Notes: generated from the sequence alone by a model not told the origin. A stretch of DNA of 24,531 nucleotides from Clostridiales bacterium (GCA_004556985.1 SFFC01000023.1:1-24531), one strand, 5' to 3'. Counted from the first letter of the stretch, positions 6,999 through 14,309 are shown. Program-made: numbers and translations.

Positions 6999-8354
6999 TC
7001 AGATCACCCTGTTCTCCATCCAGCGGCCGCTTCGGTAGCGCAGGAAAAAGCAGAGGCTGCGGAAAATCCAGTCCACATACATGCCCACCCAGATGCTCAC
7101 CAGCCCGAGGTGCAGCCCCCGGACAAACACATAGCAAAGCAGCACGCGGAACAGCCACATGCTCGTCATGCTGACCAGCATCGTGAATTTCGTGTCGCCG
7201 CCTGCACGCAGGACGTTGGAGAGCGTAAAGCTCGAAGGCCAGAAGAAGACTGCGGCCACGTTGAATGTGCGCATGACGCGCACCGTCATCTCCAGCGCCT
7301 CGCTCGAGAGGCTGAACCAGCGCGCCACCCAGGGGATCGTCAAAAAGAGCAGCACGTTGGCGGCTGCGATGCCGGCATAGGCCATGCCCATCAGCCATCC
7401 GGCATAGCGGCGGGCCTGGCCGCGCTCGCCTGCGCCGAGGCACTGGCCGACCACTGGGATCATCGCCAGGCCGATCGCGCTGCCGGGAATGTTCGCGGCG
7501 CTGCAGACCGTGTTGCAGACGGCGTTGGCCGCGATCGCCGCCGTGCCCAGCGTGCTGGTCAGATGGGTGACGAGCAGCTTGCCGATGTGGAACATGCCGT
7601 TCTCGATGCCCGACGGGATGCCGATGGCCAGGATGCGCCGGATGAAGCCCATATCCGGCTGCAGCGCCGCCGCATTGCGGATGCGCAGCGGGTTGCCCGC
7701 GCGCTGAAGCCTGACGATGACGAACGCTGCCGCGAAGACGCGGCCCAGCAGCGTCGCCAGCGCCGCGCCCAGCACGCCCATGTGCGCGCCGTAGATCAGC
7801 GCCGCGTTGCCCGCGATGTTGATGACGTTCATCACGAGGCTCGCCGTCATGCTCGTGCGGCTGTCTCCCTGCGCGCGAAAGAGCGCCGCGCCCGCATTGT
7901 ACAGCCCGATGAACGGATAGGAGAGCGCGCTGATGAAGAAATAGACCTCCGAAAAGCGCATGACGTCCTCGTCGACCGCGCCGAACACGCCCCGAAGCAT
8001 CGGTCCGCGGAAAGCGAGCACGAGCGCGGCAGCCGCCATCGTCGAGATCAGCAGCACGCTGCAAAGCTGCGCCGCGCCGCGCTGGGCGTTTTTGACGTCG
8101 CGACGGCCCAGATACTGGCTTGCGATGACGGCGCCGCCCGTCGCCAGCGCGGCGAGCACCTGAATGATCAGCACGTTGATGCTGTCCACCAGGCTGACGC
8201 TCGAGACGGCCGCCTCCCCGACGCCGGCGACCATGATCGTGTCGGCCATGCCCATTGAAACCGAGAGGAACTGCTCCAGCAGCAGCGGAATCAGCAGCCG
8301 CCTGAGCGCCTCGCGCGAAAAGAGCGGCGCGCGCAGCGCCGTTTGTCCTTCCAT
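6999..8354 (-). CDS. MATE-family multidrug/metabolite efflux transporter
   Basis: This 451-residue membrane protein has about twelve hydrophobic segments in the two-lobed MATE arrangement. Typical stretches are LLIPLLLEQFLSVSMGMADT near residues 20-40, GGAVIASQYLGRRD, and the equivalent ANAVCNTVCSAANIPGSAIG in the second lobe. MATE proteins export cationic drugs or metabolites using a sodium or proton gradient. The start at 8354 is preceded by AAAGGAAG; the frame extends upstream but without a membrane-protein N-terminus. It stands alone, with the leuA promoter directly downstream and a divergent gene 111 bases upstream. I see no clear promoter, and only weak terminator potential just before the leuA promoter. 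The substrate cannot be predicted. Confidence 0.92.
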   Translation of the reverse strand: MEGQTALRAPLFSREALRRLLIPLLLEQFLSVSMGMADTIMVAGVGEAAVSSVSLVDSINVLIIQVLAALATGGAVIASQYLGRRDVKNAQRGAAQLCSVLLISTMAAAALVLAFRGPMLRGVFGAVDEDVMRFSEVYFFISALSYPFIGLYNAGAALFRAQGDSRTSMTASLVMNVINIAGNAALIYGAHMGVLGAALATLLGRVFAAAFVIVRLQRAGNPLRIRNAAALQPDMGFIRRILAIGIPSGIENGMFHIGKLLVTHLTSTLGTAAIAANAVCNTVCSAANIPGSAIGLAMIPVVGQCLGAGERGQARRYAGWLMGMAYAGIAAANVLLFLTIPWVARWFSLSSEALEMTVRVMRTFNVAAVFFWPSSFTLSNVLRAGGDTKFTMLVSMTSMWLFRVLLCYVFVRGLHLGLVSIWVGMYVDWIFRSLCFFLRYRSGRWMENRVI

Positions 8355-8465
8355 GGTGTTCTTCCTTTCTCCTGTCTGTCCCGCGATCCGGGCAACGCGC
8401 GCCGCGCTGGCCGCATTTCCGCCGCATTTGTGGGCAGACTGAATGCATCGGCGGGAGGTCATGAA

Positions 8466-9194
8466 ATGGAGCTTTTTCTTTGCATCGCAGCGTTTTGGGC
8501 GTTTGCGGCGGGCGGGCCCTCCGGCGCGCTGCTGCTGCGCTGCGGGCTGGACGCCTGCCTCCGCTTTTCGCCCCGCTCGGCCATCGCGCTCTCCTCGCTG
8601 TGCGCGCTGTGCGCCGCCGCGGCCTGCCTGCCCCTGCGCGGCGGTCTGCGCGCCGTGCATGGCCCGCCGAACCGCCTCGCTGCGGCCGGCTTCGTCGGCG
8701 GCGTGCTCGGCCGGGCGCTGCTGCTGATGGCCTGCGCGCGCTTTCCCGGCAGCCCGCCGCTGCGGAGGATCCAGGCGCTGCCGCTGCTGCTGCTCGTGCT
8801 GCTCCCGGCGAAGAGGCGTTCGCCGCGGCCCGCCCGCGCGCCGCTCTTCGCCGCGCTGCTGTGCGCTGCCGCAGGCGGCTTTCTGGGCGCGGGCGACGCG
8901 ATGCTGTTCTCCCGCCTGCTGCCCGGCGGCATCGAGCGCCGGCGCGCGCTCTCCTCCGATGCGCTGCTCGTGCGCCTAAGCGCGCATGCCGGCGCGCTGC
9001 TGCTCACGCTCCTGAGCGGCGCGGCCCAGGTCTTTCCCCCGCGGATGCTCGCAGCCGCAGCCGTCGGCGCCGCAACGGGCGCGCTCTTTGGCGACTACGG
9101 CAAAAAGCGCGGCGCGCTCCCAAGCGGAATGCGCGCCGCAGCCAGGGTATATGGGATCTCGGCCGCGCTCGCCTGCGCGGAGCAGTCACTTTGA
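8466..9194 (+). CDS. Polytopic membrane protein, possibly a divergent TauE/SafE (TSUP) relative
   Basis: The 242-residue product is extremely rich in Ala, Leu and Arg, with about six to eight hydrophobic segments. Two halves each begin with a glycine-rich helix start (FAAGGPSGALLLRCGL near residue 10, and GGFLGAGDAMLFSRLL near 140). Each is followed by a segment with Ala/Ser before another helix, which resembles the duplicated layout of TSUP anion exporters. The match is weak because the usual GxGGG core is reduced to GAGD. The start at 8466 is backed by GGAGG seven bases upstream. It is the only plus-strand gene between minus-strand neighbours, diverging from the MATE gene and ending 5 bases from yhbY. 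No promoter or terminator is evident. I am fairly sure it is coding and unsure of the family. Confidence 0.6.
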   Translation: MELFLCIAAFWAFAAGGPSGALLLRCGLDACLRFSPRSAIALSSLCALCAAAACLPLRGGLRAVHGPPNRLAAAGFVGGVLGRALLLMACARFPGSPPLRRIQALPLLLLVLLPAKRRSPRPARAPLFAALLCAAAGGFLGAGDAMLFSRLLPGGIERRRALSSDALLVRLSAHAGALLLTLLSGAAQVFPPRMLAAAAVGAATGALFGDYGKKRGALPSGMRAAARVYGISAALACAEQSL

Positions 9195-9199
9195 TCGCG

Positions 9200-9487
9200 T
9201 TACGGGAGGATGATCTTCGGATCCTTCTCCCGGGCACGGTAGACCACGAAGCGGTTGCCGATGCATTGCACAGGCTCCGCGCCCGCGCCCTCGCAGAGCG
9301 CCGCGATCGCCTCCCGGGCGGTCAGCGGGCTGTTCTGCAAAACGGTGCCCTTCACCAGCTCGCGCGCCTCCAGCGCGTCGCTGAGCTGCTTGATCATGTT
9401 GTCGTTCACGCCGTCCTTGCCCACATGGACGATGGGCTCCATCGTGTTGGCCAATCCGCGCAGATACGCGCGCTGCTTGCTCGTCAT
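9200..9487 (-). CDS. yhbY: YhbY-type CRM-domain RNA-binding protein
   Basis: This 95-residue protein is a single CRM (CRS1-YhbY) domain, a small RNA-binding fold linked to large-subunit ribosome assembly. The conserved start LTSKQR-like (MTSKQRAYLRGLAN), the HVGKDG loop near residue 21 and the C-terminal FVVYR strand are all present. The ATG at 9487 follows AAAGGAAA. It lies 56 bases after obgE on the same strand, a common pairing of two ribosome-assembly factors in Firmicutes. Its stop is 5 bases from the stop of the facing membrane-protein gene, with no terminator between. Confidence 0.93.
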   Translation of the reverse strand: MTSKQRAYLRGLANTMEPIVHVGKDGVNDNMIKQLSDALEARELVKGTVLQNSPLTAREAIAALCEGAGAEPVQCIGNRFVVYRAREKDPKIILP

Positions 9488-9543
9488 GTCGTTTCCTTTC
9501 CGGGGTCTGTGCCCCGCATGCATGGTTTCTCCGGCTCAGGCCG

Positions 9544-10803
9544 TCACTCGACGAAGTCGAACTCCATCTCGCCGATGGCGACGGTGTCGCCCTCCTTCGC
9601 GCCGGCGGCGCGGAGCGCGTCGATGACGCCGCGGCTGCGCAGCGTCCTGTGGAAATAGTTGAGCGATTCCTGATCCGAGAAGTTGACGGAGTCGACCAGC
9701 TGCTCCATGGCCGGGCCGGTGACGACGTAGATGCCGTCCTCCTTCCCGATGGCAAATGGCGCCTTCGGCGCAGCCTCGACCTCCGGCTCCTCCTCGAAGA
9801 CCGTGATCTCCGGGAGCGTCGGCAGGATGCGCACAATCGCGCCCATCAGCTCGTCAAAGCCCGCGCCGGTCGCCGCGCTGACGGGATAGACCTCGATGTC
9901 CGTGCCGTGCAGATGCGCGCGCAGGCGCTCGAGGTTTTCCTGCGCCCCCGGCAGATCCATCTTGTTCGCCGCGACGATCTGCGGGCGCTCGGCCAGATCG
10001 CCGTAGGCGACCAGCTCGTCGCAGATCTGCTCGAAGTCCTCAACGGGATCGCGCCCCTCGCTGCCCGCGATGTCCAGCACATGCACCAGCAGGCGCGTGC
10101 GCTCGACGTGACGCAGGAAGCGGATGCCCAGTCCGACGCCCTCGCTGGCTCCCTCAACGATGCCGGGAATGTCCGCCATGACGAAGTCCATGCCGTATTT
10201 GCGGCAGATGCCCAGGTTCGGGGCGAGCGTCGTGAAATGGTAATTCGCGATCTTCGGCCGGGCCGCCGTGACGACGGAGAGGATCGTGCTCTTGCCGACG
10301 TTCGGATAGCCGACCAGGCCCACGTCCGCGATGGACTTGAGCTCCAGCTCAAACTCGACGATCTCGCATTTCTGGCCCGGCTTGGCGAAGTTGGGCGCCT
10401 GGCGCGTCGGCGTCGCGAAATGCGCGTTGCCCCAGCCGCCGCGGCCGCCCTTCAAAAGGATGTGCTTCATGCCGGGCTCATGCATGTCCGCAACGAGTCT
10501 CCCGTCGTCCGTGCGGCGCACGACAGTGCCCACAGGCACCTTGATGATCAGATCGTCGGCGCTCTTGCCGCGGCAGAGGGCCGCCGCGCCGTTGCCGCCG
10601 TTTTCGGCCGTATACTTGCGCTTGTAGCGGAAATCCATCAGCGTGTGCATGTTGACGTCGGCCAGCAGCACGATATCGCCGCCGTTGCCGCCGTCGCCGC
10701 CGTCCGGGCCGCCGTTCTGCACAAACTTCTCCCTGTGAAACGAAACCGCGCCGTTGCCGCCGTTGCCGGCCTTCGCGGTGATCTTTACCTGATCGACAAA
10801 CAT
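9544..10803 (-). CDS. obgE: Obg-family ribosome-assembly GTPase
   Basis: Obg is an essential GTPase that binds the 50S subunit and links ribosome maturation to the stringent response and, in sporulating Firmicutes, to sporulation. The 419-residue protein has three visible domains. The first is the glycine-rich Obg fold (residues 1-158, with repeated GGxGG turns). The second is the GTPase domain with P-loop GYPNVGKST (165-173), DIPG (211-214), NKMD (280-283) and SAATG (309-313). The third is a C-terminal OCT domain (about 345-417). An OCT domain is typical of Firmicute and actinobacterial forms. The start is preceded by GAGGAAAGAG. A promoter lies about 115 bases upstream, divergent from the rpsF promoter. 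It is not next to rplU-rpmA as in many bacteria. Confidence 0.97.
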   Translation of the reverse strand: MFVDQVKITAKAGNGGNGAVSFHREKFVQNGGPDGGDGGNGGDIVLLADVNMHTLMDFRYKRKYTAENGGNGAAALCRGKSADDLIIKVPVGTVVRRTDDGRLVADMHEPGMKHILLKGGRGGWGNAHFATPTRQAPNFAKPGQKCEIVEFELELKSIADVGLVGYPNVGKSTILSVVTAARPKIANYHFTTLAPNLGICRKYGMDFVMADIPGIVEGASEGVGLGIRFLRHVERTRLLVHVLDIAGSEGRDPVEDFEQICDELVAYGDLAERPQIVAANKMDLPGAQENLERLRAHLHGTDIEVYPVSAATGAGFDELMGAIVRILPTLPEITVFEEEPEVEAAPKAPFAIGKEDGIYVVTGPAMEQLVDSVNFSDQESLNYFHRTLRSRGVIDALRAAGAKEGDTVAIGEMEFDFVE

Positions 10804-10918
10804 GGCTCTCTTTCCTCAGACTGTCAAACCGGAGGACGCATTCGCTCCTGCGGTCGGTACGCGGCGCCGCGCCCGCATGCAAAAGCGAGGCCCTGCCGCA
10901 AAAAAGACTATCCGGATG

Positions 10919-10948
10919 ATTATATCCTCTTCCCTTCCTATCCGTCAA
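10919..10948 (-). promoter_or_regulatory. Sigma-A promoter of obgE-yhbY
   Basis: On the minus strand TTGACG (10943-10948), 18 bp and TATAAT (10919-10924) give a near-consensus promoter. It leaves a leader of about 108 bases before obgE. Confidence 0.75.
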
Positions 10949-11001
10949 GGGATTCCTATCAAACATTTTCCCGATTTCCGCAAAATAATTCGGGGAAACG
11001 C

Positions 11002-11030
11002 TTGCTTTTTCGTTTTCCCTGTGCTATTAT
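11002..11030 (+). promoter_or_regulatory. Sigma-A promoter of rpsF-ssb-rpsR
   Basis: TTGCTT (11002-11007), 17 bp and TATTAT (11025-11030) precede the ribosomal operon. Transcription should start close to 11037. Confidence 0.75.
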
Positions 11031-11036
11031 ACATAA

Positions 11037-11076
11037 CTGGCACATCCTTGTTCTGCATGAGACATTGCAGAGCCAG
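11037..11076 (+). promoter_or_regulatory. Structured rpsF leader, candidate S6:S18 autoregulatory element
   Basis: The first about 40 bases of the predicted transcript form a hairpin of two helices. The outer is CTGGC (11037-11041) with GCCAG (11072-11076); the inner is TCTGCA (11052-11057) with TGCAGA (11066-11071) and an 8-base loop. A 10-base bulge lies only on the 5' side. rpsF leaders in many bacteria bind the S6-S18 pair for feedback control through a bulged hairpin of this general shape. The characteristic CCG is not clearly present here, so the assignment is tentative. Confidence 0.5.
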
Positions 11077-11100
11077 AGTCCAAAAGGAGGTGAAAGGATC

Positions 11101-11481
11101 ATGAATAAGTACGAACTGATCTACATCATTGATACCGCTGTCGAGGAGGCTGCCCGCAAGGAGCTCGTCGAGAAGTTCAATGGTATCATCGCCGCGAACG
11201 GCGGTGAGGTCGTCAAGGTTGAGGAGTGGGGCAAGCGCCGTCTCGCCTACGCCATCAACTACAAGACCGAAGGCTATTACGTGTATGTCGCTTTCAACGG
11301 CAGCGCTGAGCTGCCCAAGGAGCTCTCCCGTAATCTCGGCATCAACGAGAACGTCATCCGTTCCCAGATCGTCAAGCTCCTCGAGAAGAAGAGCAGCGTC
11401 AAGCCGCGCCCGGTGCGCGTCGCGCCGGTGGCCGAAGAGGCTCCCGCCGCTGAGGCCGCGACCGAGACCGCCGCTGAGTAA
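11101..11481 (+). CDS. rpsF: 30S ribosomal protein bS6
   Basis: The N-terminal 95 residues are a standard bS6 fold (MNKYELIYIIDTAVEEAA, then EEWGKRRLAYAINYKTEGYYV). In the small subunit bS6 pairs with bS18 on the platform. The 126-residue length exceeds the usual about 95 because of an Ala/Glu/Pro-rich tail (VAPVAEEAPAAEAATETAAE), probably disordered. A near-perfect Shine-Dalgarno AGGAGGTGA lies 9 bases before the ATG. First gene of the conserved rpsF-ssb-rpsR operon. Confidence 0.98.
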   Translation: MNKYELIYIIDTAVEEAARKELVEKFNGIIAANGGEVVKVEEWGKRRLAYAINYKTEGYYVYVAFNGSAELPKELSRNLGINENVIRSQIVKLLEKKSSVKPRPVRVAPVAEEAPAAEAATETAAE

Positions 11482-11516
11482 GCTCACGATATCGTAACAA
11501 GAGGAAACAGAGCAGT

Positions 11517-11978
11517 ATGAATAAGGTTTATTTGATCGGCAATCTCACCCGTGACCCGGAGATGCGCTCCACTCAGGCCGGCATTCCTGTCTGCAATTTC
11601 AGCATTGCGGTCAACCGCCGCTTCAGGAACGCCCAGACTGGCCAGCAGGAGACCGACTTCTTCAACATCGTCGCGTGGCGTCAGCTTGCCGAGCTCTGCA
11701 GCCGCTATCTGGCCAAGGGCAGAAAGGTCGCCGTCTCCGGCTCCATCCAGACCCGCACCTATGAGGCGCAGGACGGAAGCAAGCGCTCCGCGTTTGACAT
11801 TGTAGCCGACGAGGTCGAGTTCCTGAGCTCTGCGCAGGCCGGCGCTTCCTCCGGCGAATATCATGCGCCGTCCGCCGCCCCCGCCGCGCCGCGCGCGCCG
11901 CAGGCTCCCGCCTACAACGCGCCCGCAGACGCCGGCTTCACCCAGGTTCAGGTGGACGACGACGAGCTTCCCTTCTGA
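11517..11978 (+). CDS. ssb: Single-stranded DNA-binding protein
   Basis: The 153-residue protein has the SSB OB-fold at residues 1-105 (MNKVYLIGNLTRDPEMR, FSIAVNRRF, DFFNIVAWRQLAE, VSGSIQTRTYEAQDG). A flexible Ala/Pro linker and the acidic tip DDDELPF follow; the tip recruits replication and repair partners. It coats single-stranded DNA during replication. It sits 35 bases after rpsF and 64 before rpsR, the classical order in Firmicutes, with GAGGAAA upstream. Confidence 0.98.
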   Translation: MNKVYLIGNLTRDPEMRSTQAGIPVCNFSIAVNRRFRNAQTGQQETDFFNIVAWRQLAELCSRYLAKGRKVAVSGSIQTRTYEAQDGSKRSAFDIVADEVEFLSSAQAGASSGEYHAPSAAPAAPRAPQAPAYNAPADAGFTQVQVDDDELPF

Positions 11979-12042
11979 TTGTTGAATTGAACACCGAGAT
12001 TTGAAACCGCCGGCCTGACCGGCCATGAAAGGAGAGCATCCC

Positions 12043-12303
12043 ATGTCTGAAGATCGTGGAGCACGCCGCCCGCGCAGCCGCAAGCCGCGCCGCAAGGTCT
12101 GTGCTTTCTGTGTGGACAAGATCGAGTACATCGATTACAAGGAGTTCCGTGACGTGAACTCCCGCATGCGCCGCAACATCAACGAGCGCGGCAAGATCAT
12201 GCCCCGCCGTATGAGCGGCAACTGCGCCAAGCATCAGCGTCAGCTGTCTGAGGCCATCAAGCGCGCCCGTGCCATCGCGCTGCTGCCCTACACCGCTGAG
12301 TAA
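12043..12303 (+). CDS. rpsR: 30S ribosomal protein bS18, zinc-binding type
   Basis: The 86-residue protein has the bS18 core (ICxFC-like KVCAFCVDK, IDYKEFRDV, GKIMPRRMSGNCAKHQRQL, AIKRARAIALLPY). Four possible zinc ligands are kept: Cys20, Cys23, Cys61 and His64, so it is the C+ form rather than the zinc-free form. It binds bS6 in the small-subunit platform. I chose the ATG at 12043 because AAAGGAGAG precedes it by 6 bases; an in-frame ATG at 12025 has no ribosome site. Last gene of the operon, with a strong terminator 22 bases later. Confidence 0.97.
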   Translation: MSEDRGARRPRSRKPRRKVCAFCVDKIEYIDYKEFRDVNSRMRRNINERGKIMPRRMSGNCAKHQRQLSEAIKRARAIALLPYTAE

Positions 12304-12324
12304 GCTGCTGAAAGCAAGCATCAA

Positions 12325-12360
12325 CCCCCCGGCAGAAAAGCTGCCGGGGGGTTTCTATTT
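12325..12360 (+). terminator. Intrinsic terminator of rpsF-ssb-rpsR
   Basis: CCCCCCGGCAG (12325-12335) and CTGCCGGGGGG (12341-12351) form an 11-bp perfect stem with an AAAAG loop, followed by TTTCTATTT. Confidence 0.92.
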
Positions 12361-12394
12361 CCTTCAGGGAGCCCATCGCATCAAGCCGCCCGCC

Positions 12395-12985
12395 TCACTC
12401 CAGGGAGACGTAGTCCTTGAGCACGAAGCCGCGCAGCGGCACGTTGCCCGCCATCGCCTCGACATAGGCCCACTCGTGATGATCGGTGTAATAGGCCAGC
12501 AGCGTGACGTATTCCCCGGCGCTCAGGTAGGCCAGATTCTCCTTGACCAGCGTGGGATCGTCCGTCATCGCGCAGTCCTTCGTGATCTTCGCCTTGCGAT
12601 AGGCGAAGTCCATGTCGGAGGTCTTGTAGGTGTATTGGAGCTGGCTCAAATCGACGTAGCCCGTGCGCGTGCCGCCGTTGCTGCGCCAGTAGAGCACGAG
12701 CGCCCAAGTGCCCTCCTTGCCCGCGATGTAGATCTCCTCGTCCGTGTTGCACTTCGCGTAGCCGCCCGCCGCGCGGTAGTATTCCTTGCCCGGGCCGGAA
12801 TAGACCGGCAGCTGCTGGCCGCCGACAAACTTCGCCCGCTCAAACTCGATCACATAAACGGGACCGCTTCCGCCCGTCGGATAGACATAGGTGTTCTGCT
12901 TCTCCGTCGCCAGCGTCGCTGCGCAGGCGCCCGCCGCGCAGAGCATCAGCGCCAGCGCGAGCGCAAGGGCAAATCCTCTCTTCAT
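12395..12985 (-). CDS. Secreted protein with SH3-like domains
   Basis: The 196-residue protein has a clear signal peptide (MKRGFALALALALMLCAAGA, likely cut near residue 22). The mature part looks like two bacterial SH3 domains. The first spans about 57-115 and contains LPVYSGPGKEYYRA, the typical start of a cell-wall SH3b domain; the second spans about 130-194. Such domains usually bind cell-wall peptides or mediate protein contacts outside the membrane. No catalytic domain is seen. It has its own near-perfect promoter (13052-13080) and AAGGAGGAAAA ribosome site. It lies downstream of the yajC block, and its exact function is unknown. Confidence 0.8.
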   Translation of the reverse strand: MKRGFALALALALMLCAAGACAATLATEKQNTYVYPTGGSGPVYVIEFERAKFVGGQQLPVYSGPGKEYYRAAGGYAKCNTDEEIYIAGKEGTWALVLYWRSNGGTRTGYVDLSQLQYTYKTSDMDFAYRKAKITKDCAMTDDPTLVKENLAYLSAGEYVTLLAYYTDHHEWAYVEAMAGNVPLRGFVLKDYVSLE

Positions 12986-13051
12986 CGCGTTTTCCTCCTT
13001 GGTCGTCTCTTCCTTCCGGGAATTCCCCCGGCTTTCCCTTGTATGATTCCG

Positions 13052-13080
13052 ATTATATCGTCTTCCCGCTGGGCTGTCAA
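13052..13080 (-). promoter_or_regulatory. Strong sigma-A promoter of the SH3-domain gene
   Basis: Exact consensus boxes TTGACA (13075-13080) and TATAAT (13052-13057), separated by 17 bp, lie on the minus strand. The -35 box starts 14 bases after the upstream membrane-protein stop codon. Confidence 0.85.
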
Positions 13081-13094
13081 TGTTTTCCGTCCGG

Positions 13095-13565
13095 TCATGC
13101 CGCCTTGCGGGTGCTCAGAATCATGCCAAACAGGCCGCCTGCCGCCAGGCCCATGCCCAGATCGGCCAGATACGCCGTCAGGCGCGGGCTCTCGCCCATC
13201 AGCAGGCTGTAGCAGACGATGCCCAGCGCCATATACAACAGCCCGACGCAGGCGCCGCGCAGCGCGCCGCCGCTCTCTCCCCCGCGCATGGCAGAGGTCA
13301 CGCCCGCGAGAATCGAGACGAACTTGACCACCTGGTTGATCGCCGTGACGGCGCGGTCGCTCACGTTCCACCAGTTGAGCAGCAGCGCAAACAACGCCAC
13401 GCCCAGCACCGTTACGCTCGCCGCGACCAACACGCCCCGCAGCACGGCCGTCAGCGGACTCTTCCCCCGCCCGCGCCGCAGCCCCCTGCGCATAGAGCGG
13501 CGGAACGAATCGAGCCCCTTCTCCCTGCGCGGAATAAACGACGGATTGGCCGTCTGCTTCTCCAT
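13095..13565 (-). CDS. TIGR04086/DUF3792-type small membrane protein
   Basis: The 156-residue protein has a basic N-terminus (residues 11-35) and four predicted membrane helices (about 41-63, 73-93, 101-123 and 130-151). This layout and the position just after yajC match the uncharacterised TIGR04086 (DUF3792) family of Clostridia and bacilli. The start at 13565 follows AAGGAGGGAATGTG. The function is unknown; a membrane role is the only safe statement. As I recall, in related bacteria this gene lies near the SCIFF six-cysteine peptide gene, but I find no such peptide here. A hairpin terminator separates it from yajC, so it may depend on read-through or on a promoter I cannot see. Confidence 0.72.
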   Translation of the reverse strand: MEKQTANPSFIPRREKGLDSFRRSMRRGLRRGRGKSPLTAVLRGVLVAASVTVLGVALFALLLNWWNVSDRAVTAINQVVKFVSILAGVTSAMRGGESGGALRGACVGLLYMALGIVCYSLLMGESPRLTAYLADLGMGLAAGGLFGMILSTRKAA

Positions 13566-13588
13566 CACATTCCCTCCTTCACGATCAA

Positions 13589-13630
13589 AACCCCGTCTGC
13601 TCACGGTCAACCCTATGAGCAGACGGGGTT
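13589..13630 (-). terminator. Strong hairpin between yajC and the membrane-protein gene
   Basis: AACCCCGTCTGCTCA (13589-13603) pairs perfectly over 15 bp with TGAGCAGACGGGGTT (13616-13630), with a 12-base loop. On the minus strand TTTTGATC follows; on the plus strand TTTCTTATT follows, so it could act in both directions. Confidence 0.8.
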
Positions 13631-13654
13631 TCTTATTCCATGTGATGCTCTTCA

Positions 13655-13677
13655 GAAGAGAAACCGGCCTCAGGCCG
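13655..13677 (-). repeat. Hairpin repeat unit, copy 2 (terminator-like)
   Basis: This 23-base sequence is identical to 13738-13760. On the minus strand it is CGGCCTGAGGCCG followed by TTTCTCTTC, so each copy is a short GC stem with a U-rich tail. A second small palindrome (CTCTTC-T-GAAGAG) follows it. Confidence 0.75.
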
Positions 13678-13737
13678 ACGGCATATGCCAGCCTCCGGCC
13701 TCGTCCGCATAAGAGGCTCTTGCGGCAATCTTCTTCG

Positions 13738-13760
13738 GAAGAGAAACCGGCCTCAGGCCG
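13738..13760 (-). repeat. Hairpin repeat unit, copy 1 (probable yajC terminator)
   Basis: Identical to the copy at 13655-13677, 83 bases away. It begins one base after the yajC stop codon. The stem is CCGGCC-TGA-GGCCGG, followed by TTTCTCTT, and it probably terminates yajC transcription. Confidence 0.75.
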
Positions 13761-13761
13761 G

Positions 13762-14166
13762 TCAGATGAGAGTTTCGGCGTCGTTGGAGATAGAGAGCGT
13801 GTCGATGTTCTTGACCGCCCAGCGGGCCAGAACCATCTGCGTCTTCGCATCGCCGACCTCGACGGTCAGCACGTCGTCCTTGATCTTTGTGATCGTGCCA
13901 TAGATGCCGCCAATGGTGCAGATGCGGTCGCCAACCTTGAGGTTCTTGAGCATCTGCTGCGCTTCCTTGTCCTTCTTGCGCTGCGGACGGATCAGGAAGA
14001 ACCAGAACACAACGAAGATCAGAATCATCGGCAGGAACTGAACGGCGTAATAAATGAAGGTCGCGCCGGCAGACATCTCCTCGACGGCAACCTCACCGGC
14101 GGCAGCAGCCTCCGTGCCGGCGGTCGCAGCGGCGTCGGCCAGCAGATTCATCAGGGAAAACTTCAT
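13762..14166 (-). CDS. yajC: Preprotein translocase accessory subunit YajC
   Basis: YajC joins SecD-SecF beside the SecYEG channel in the inner membrane. The 134-residue protein has one membrane helix at about 37-59 (FIYYAVQFLPMILIFVVFW) followed directly by the signature FLIRPQRKKDKE. The KVGDRICTIGGIYGTI region follows, all typical. An Ala/Glu-rich stretch of about 30 residues precedes the helix, longer than in many homologues. The start is uncertain. The ATG at 14166 has its AAAGG about 14 bases upstream; a GTG at 14178 would add four residues but sits too close to the same site. It lies downstream of tgt with its own promoter, and secDF are not in the window. Confidence 0.92.
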   Translation of the reverse strand: MKFSLMNLLADAAATAGTEAAAAGEVAVEEMSAGATFIYYAVQFLPMILIFVVFWFFLIRPQRKKDKEAQQMLKNLKVGDRICTIGGIYGTITKIKDDVLTVEVGDAKTQMVLARWAVKNIDTLSISNDAETLI

Positions 14167-14214
14167 GGGGAAAGACACATCCTTTCGTTATTGAGCGAAA
14201 ATAGCAACCTCATC

Positions 14215-14243
14215 ATTATAGCCTGTTTCCATACAAACTTCAA
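14215..14243 (-). promoter_or_regulatory. Sigma-A promoter of yajC
   Basis: TTGAAG (14238-14243), 17 bp and TATAAT (14215-14220) on the minus strand place a promoter between tgt and yajC. Confidence 0.75.
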
Positions 14244-14263
14244 GCGTCCCCGCAAAATTCACT

Positions 14264-14298
14264 GGCCGTCCCTCCCAAATTCCCTTCCGGGGACGGCC
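14264..14298 (-). terminator. Probable terminator after tgt
   Basis: GGCCGTCCC (14264-14272) pairs with GGGACGGCC (14290-14298). On the minus strand the stem is followed by AGTGAATTTT, a modest U-tract. It starts 11 bases after the tgt stop. Confidence 0.6.
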
Positions 14299-14309
14299 GC
14301 GCGGCTCGC

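Noticed and set aside
9649..11100. Long plus-strand open frame opposite obgE running into rpsF
   Set aside because: ObgE is unmistakable on the other strand. The in-frame join with rpsF has no ribosome site, and the AGGAGGTGA site marks the true start at 11101.
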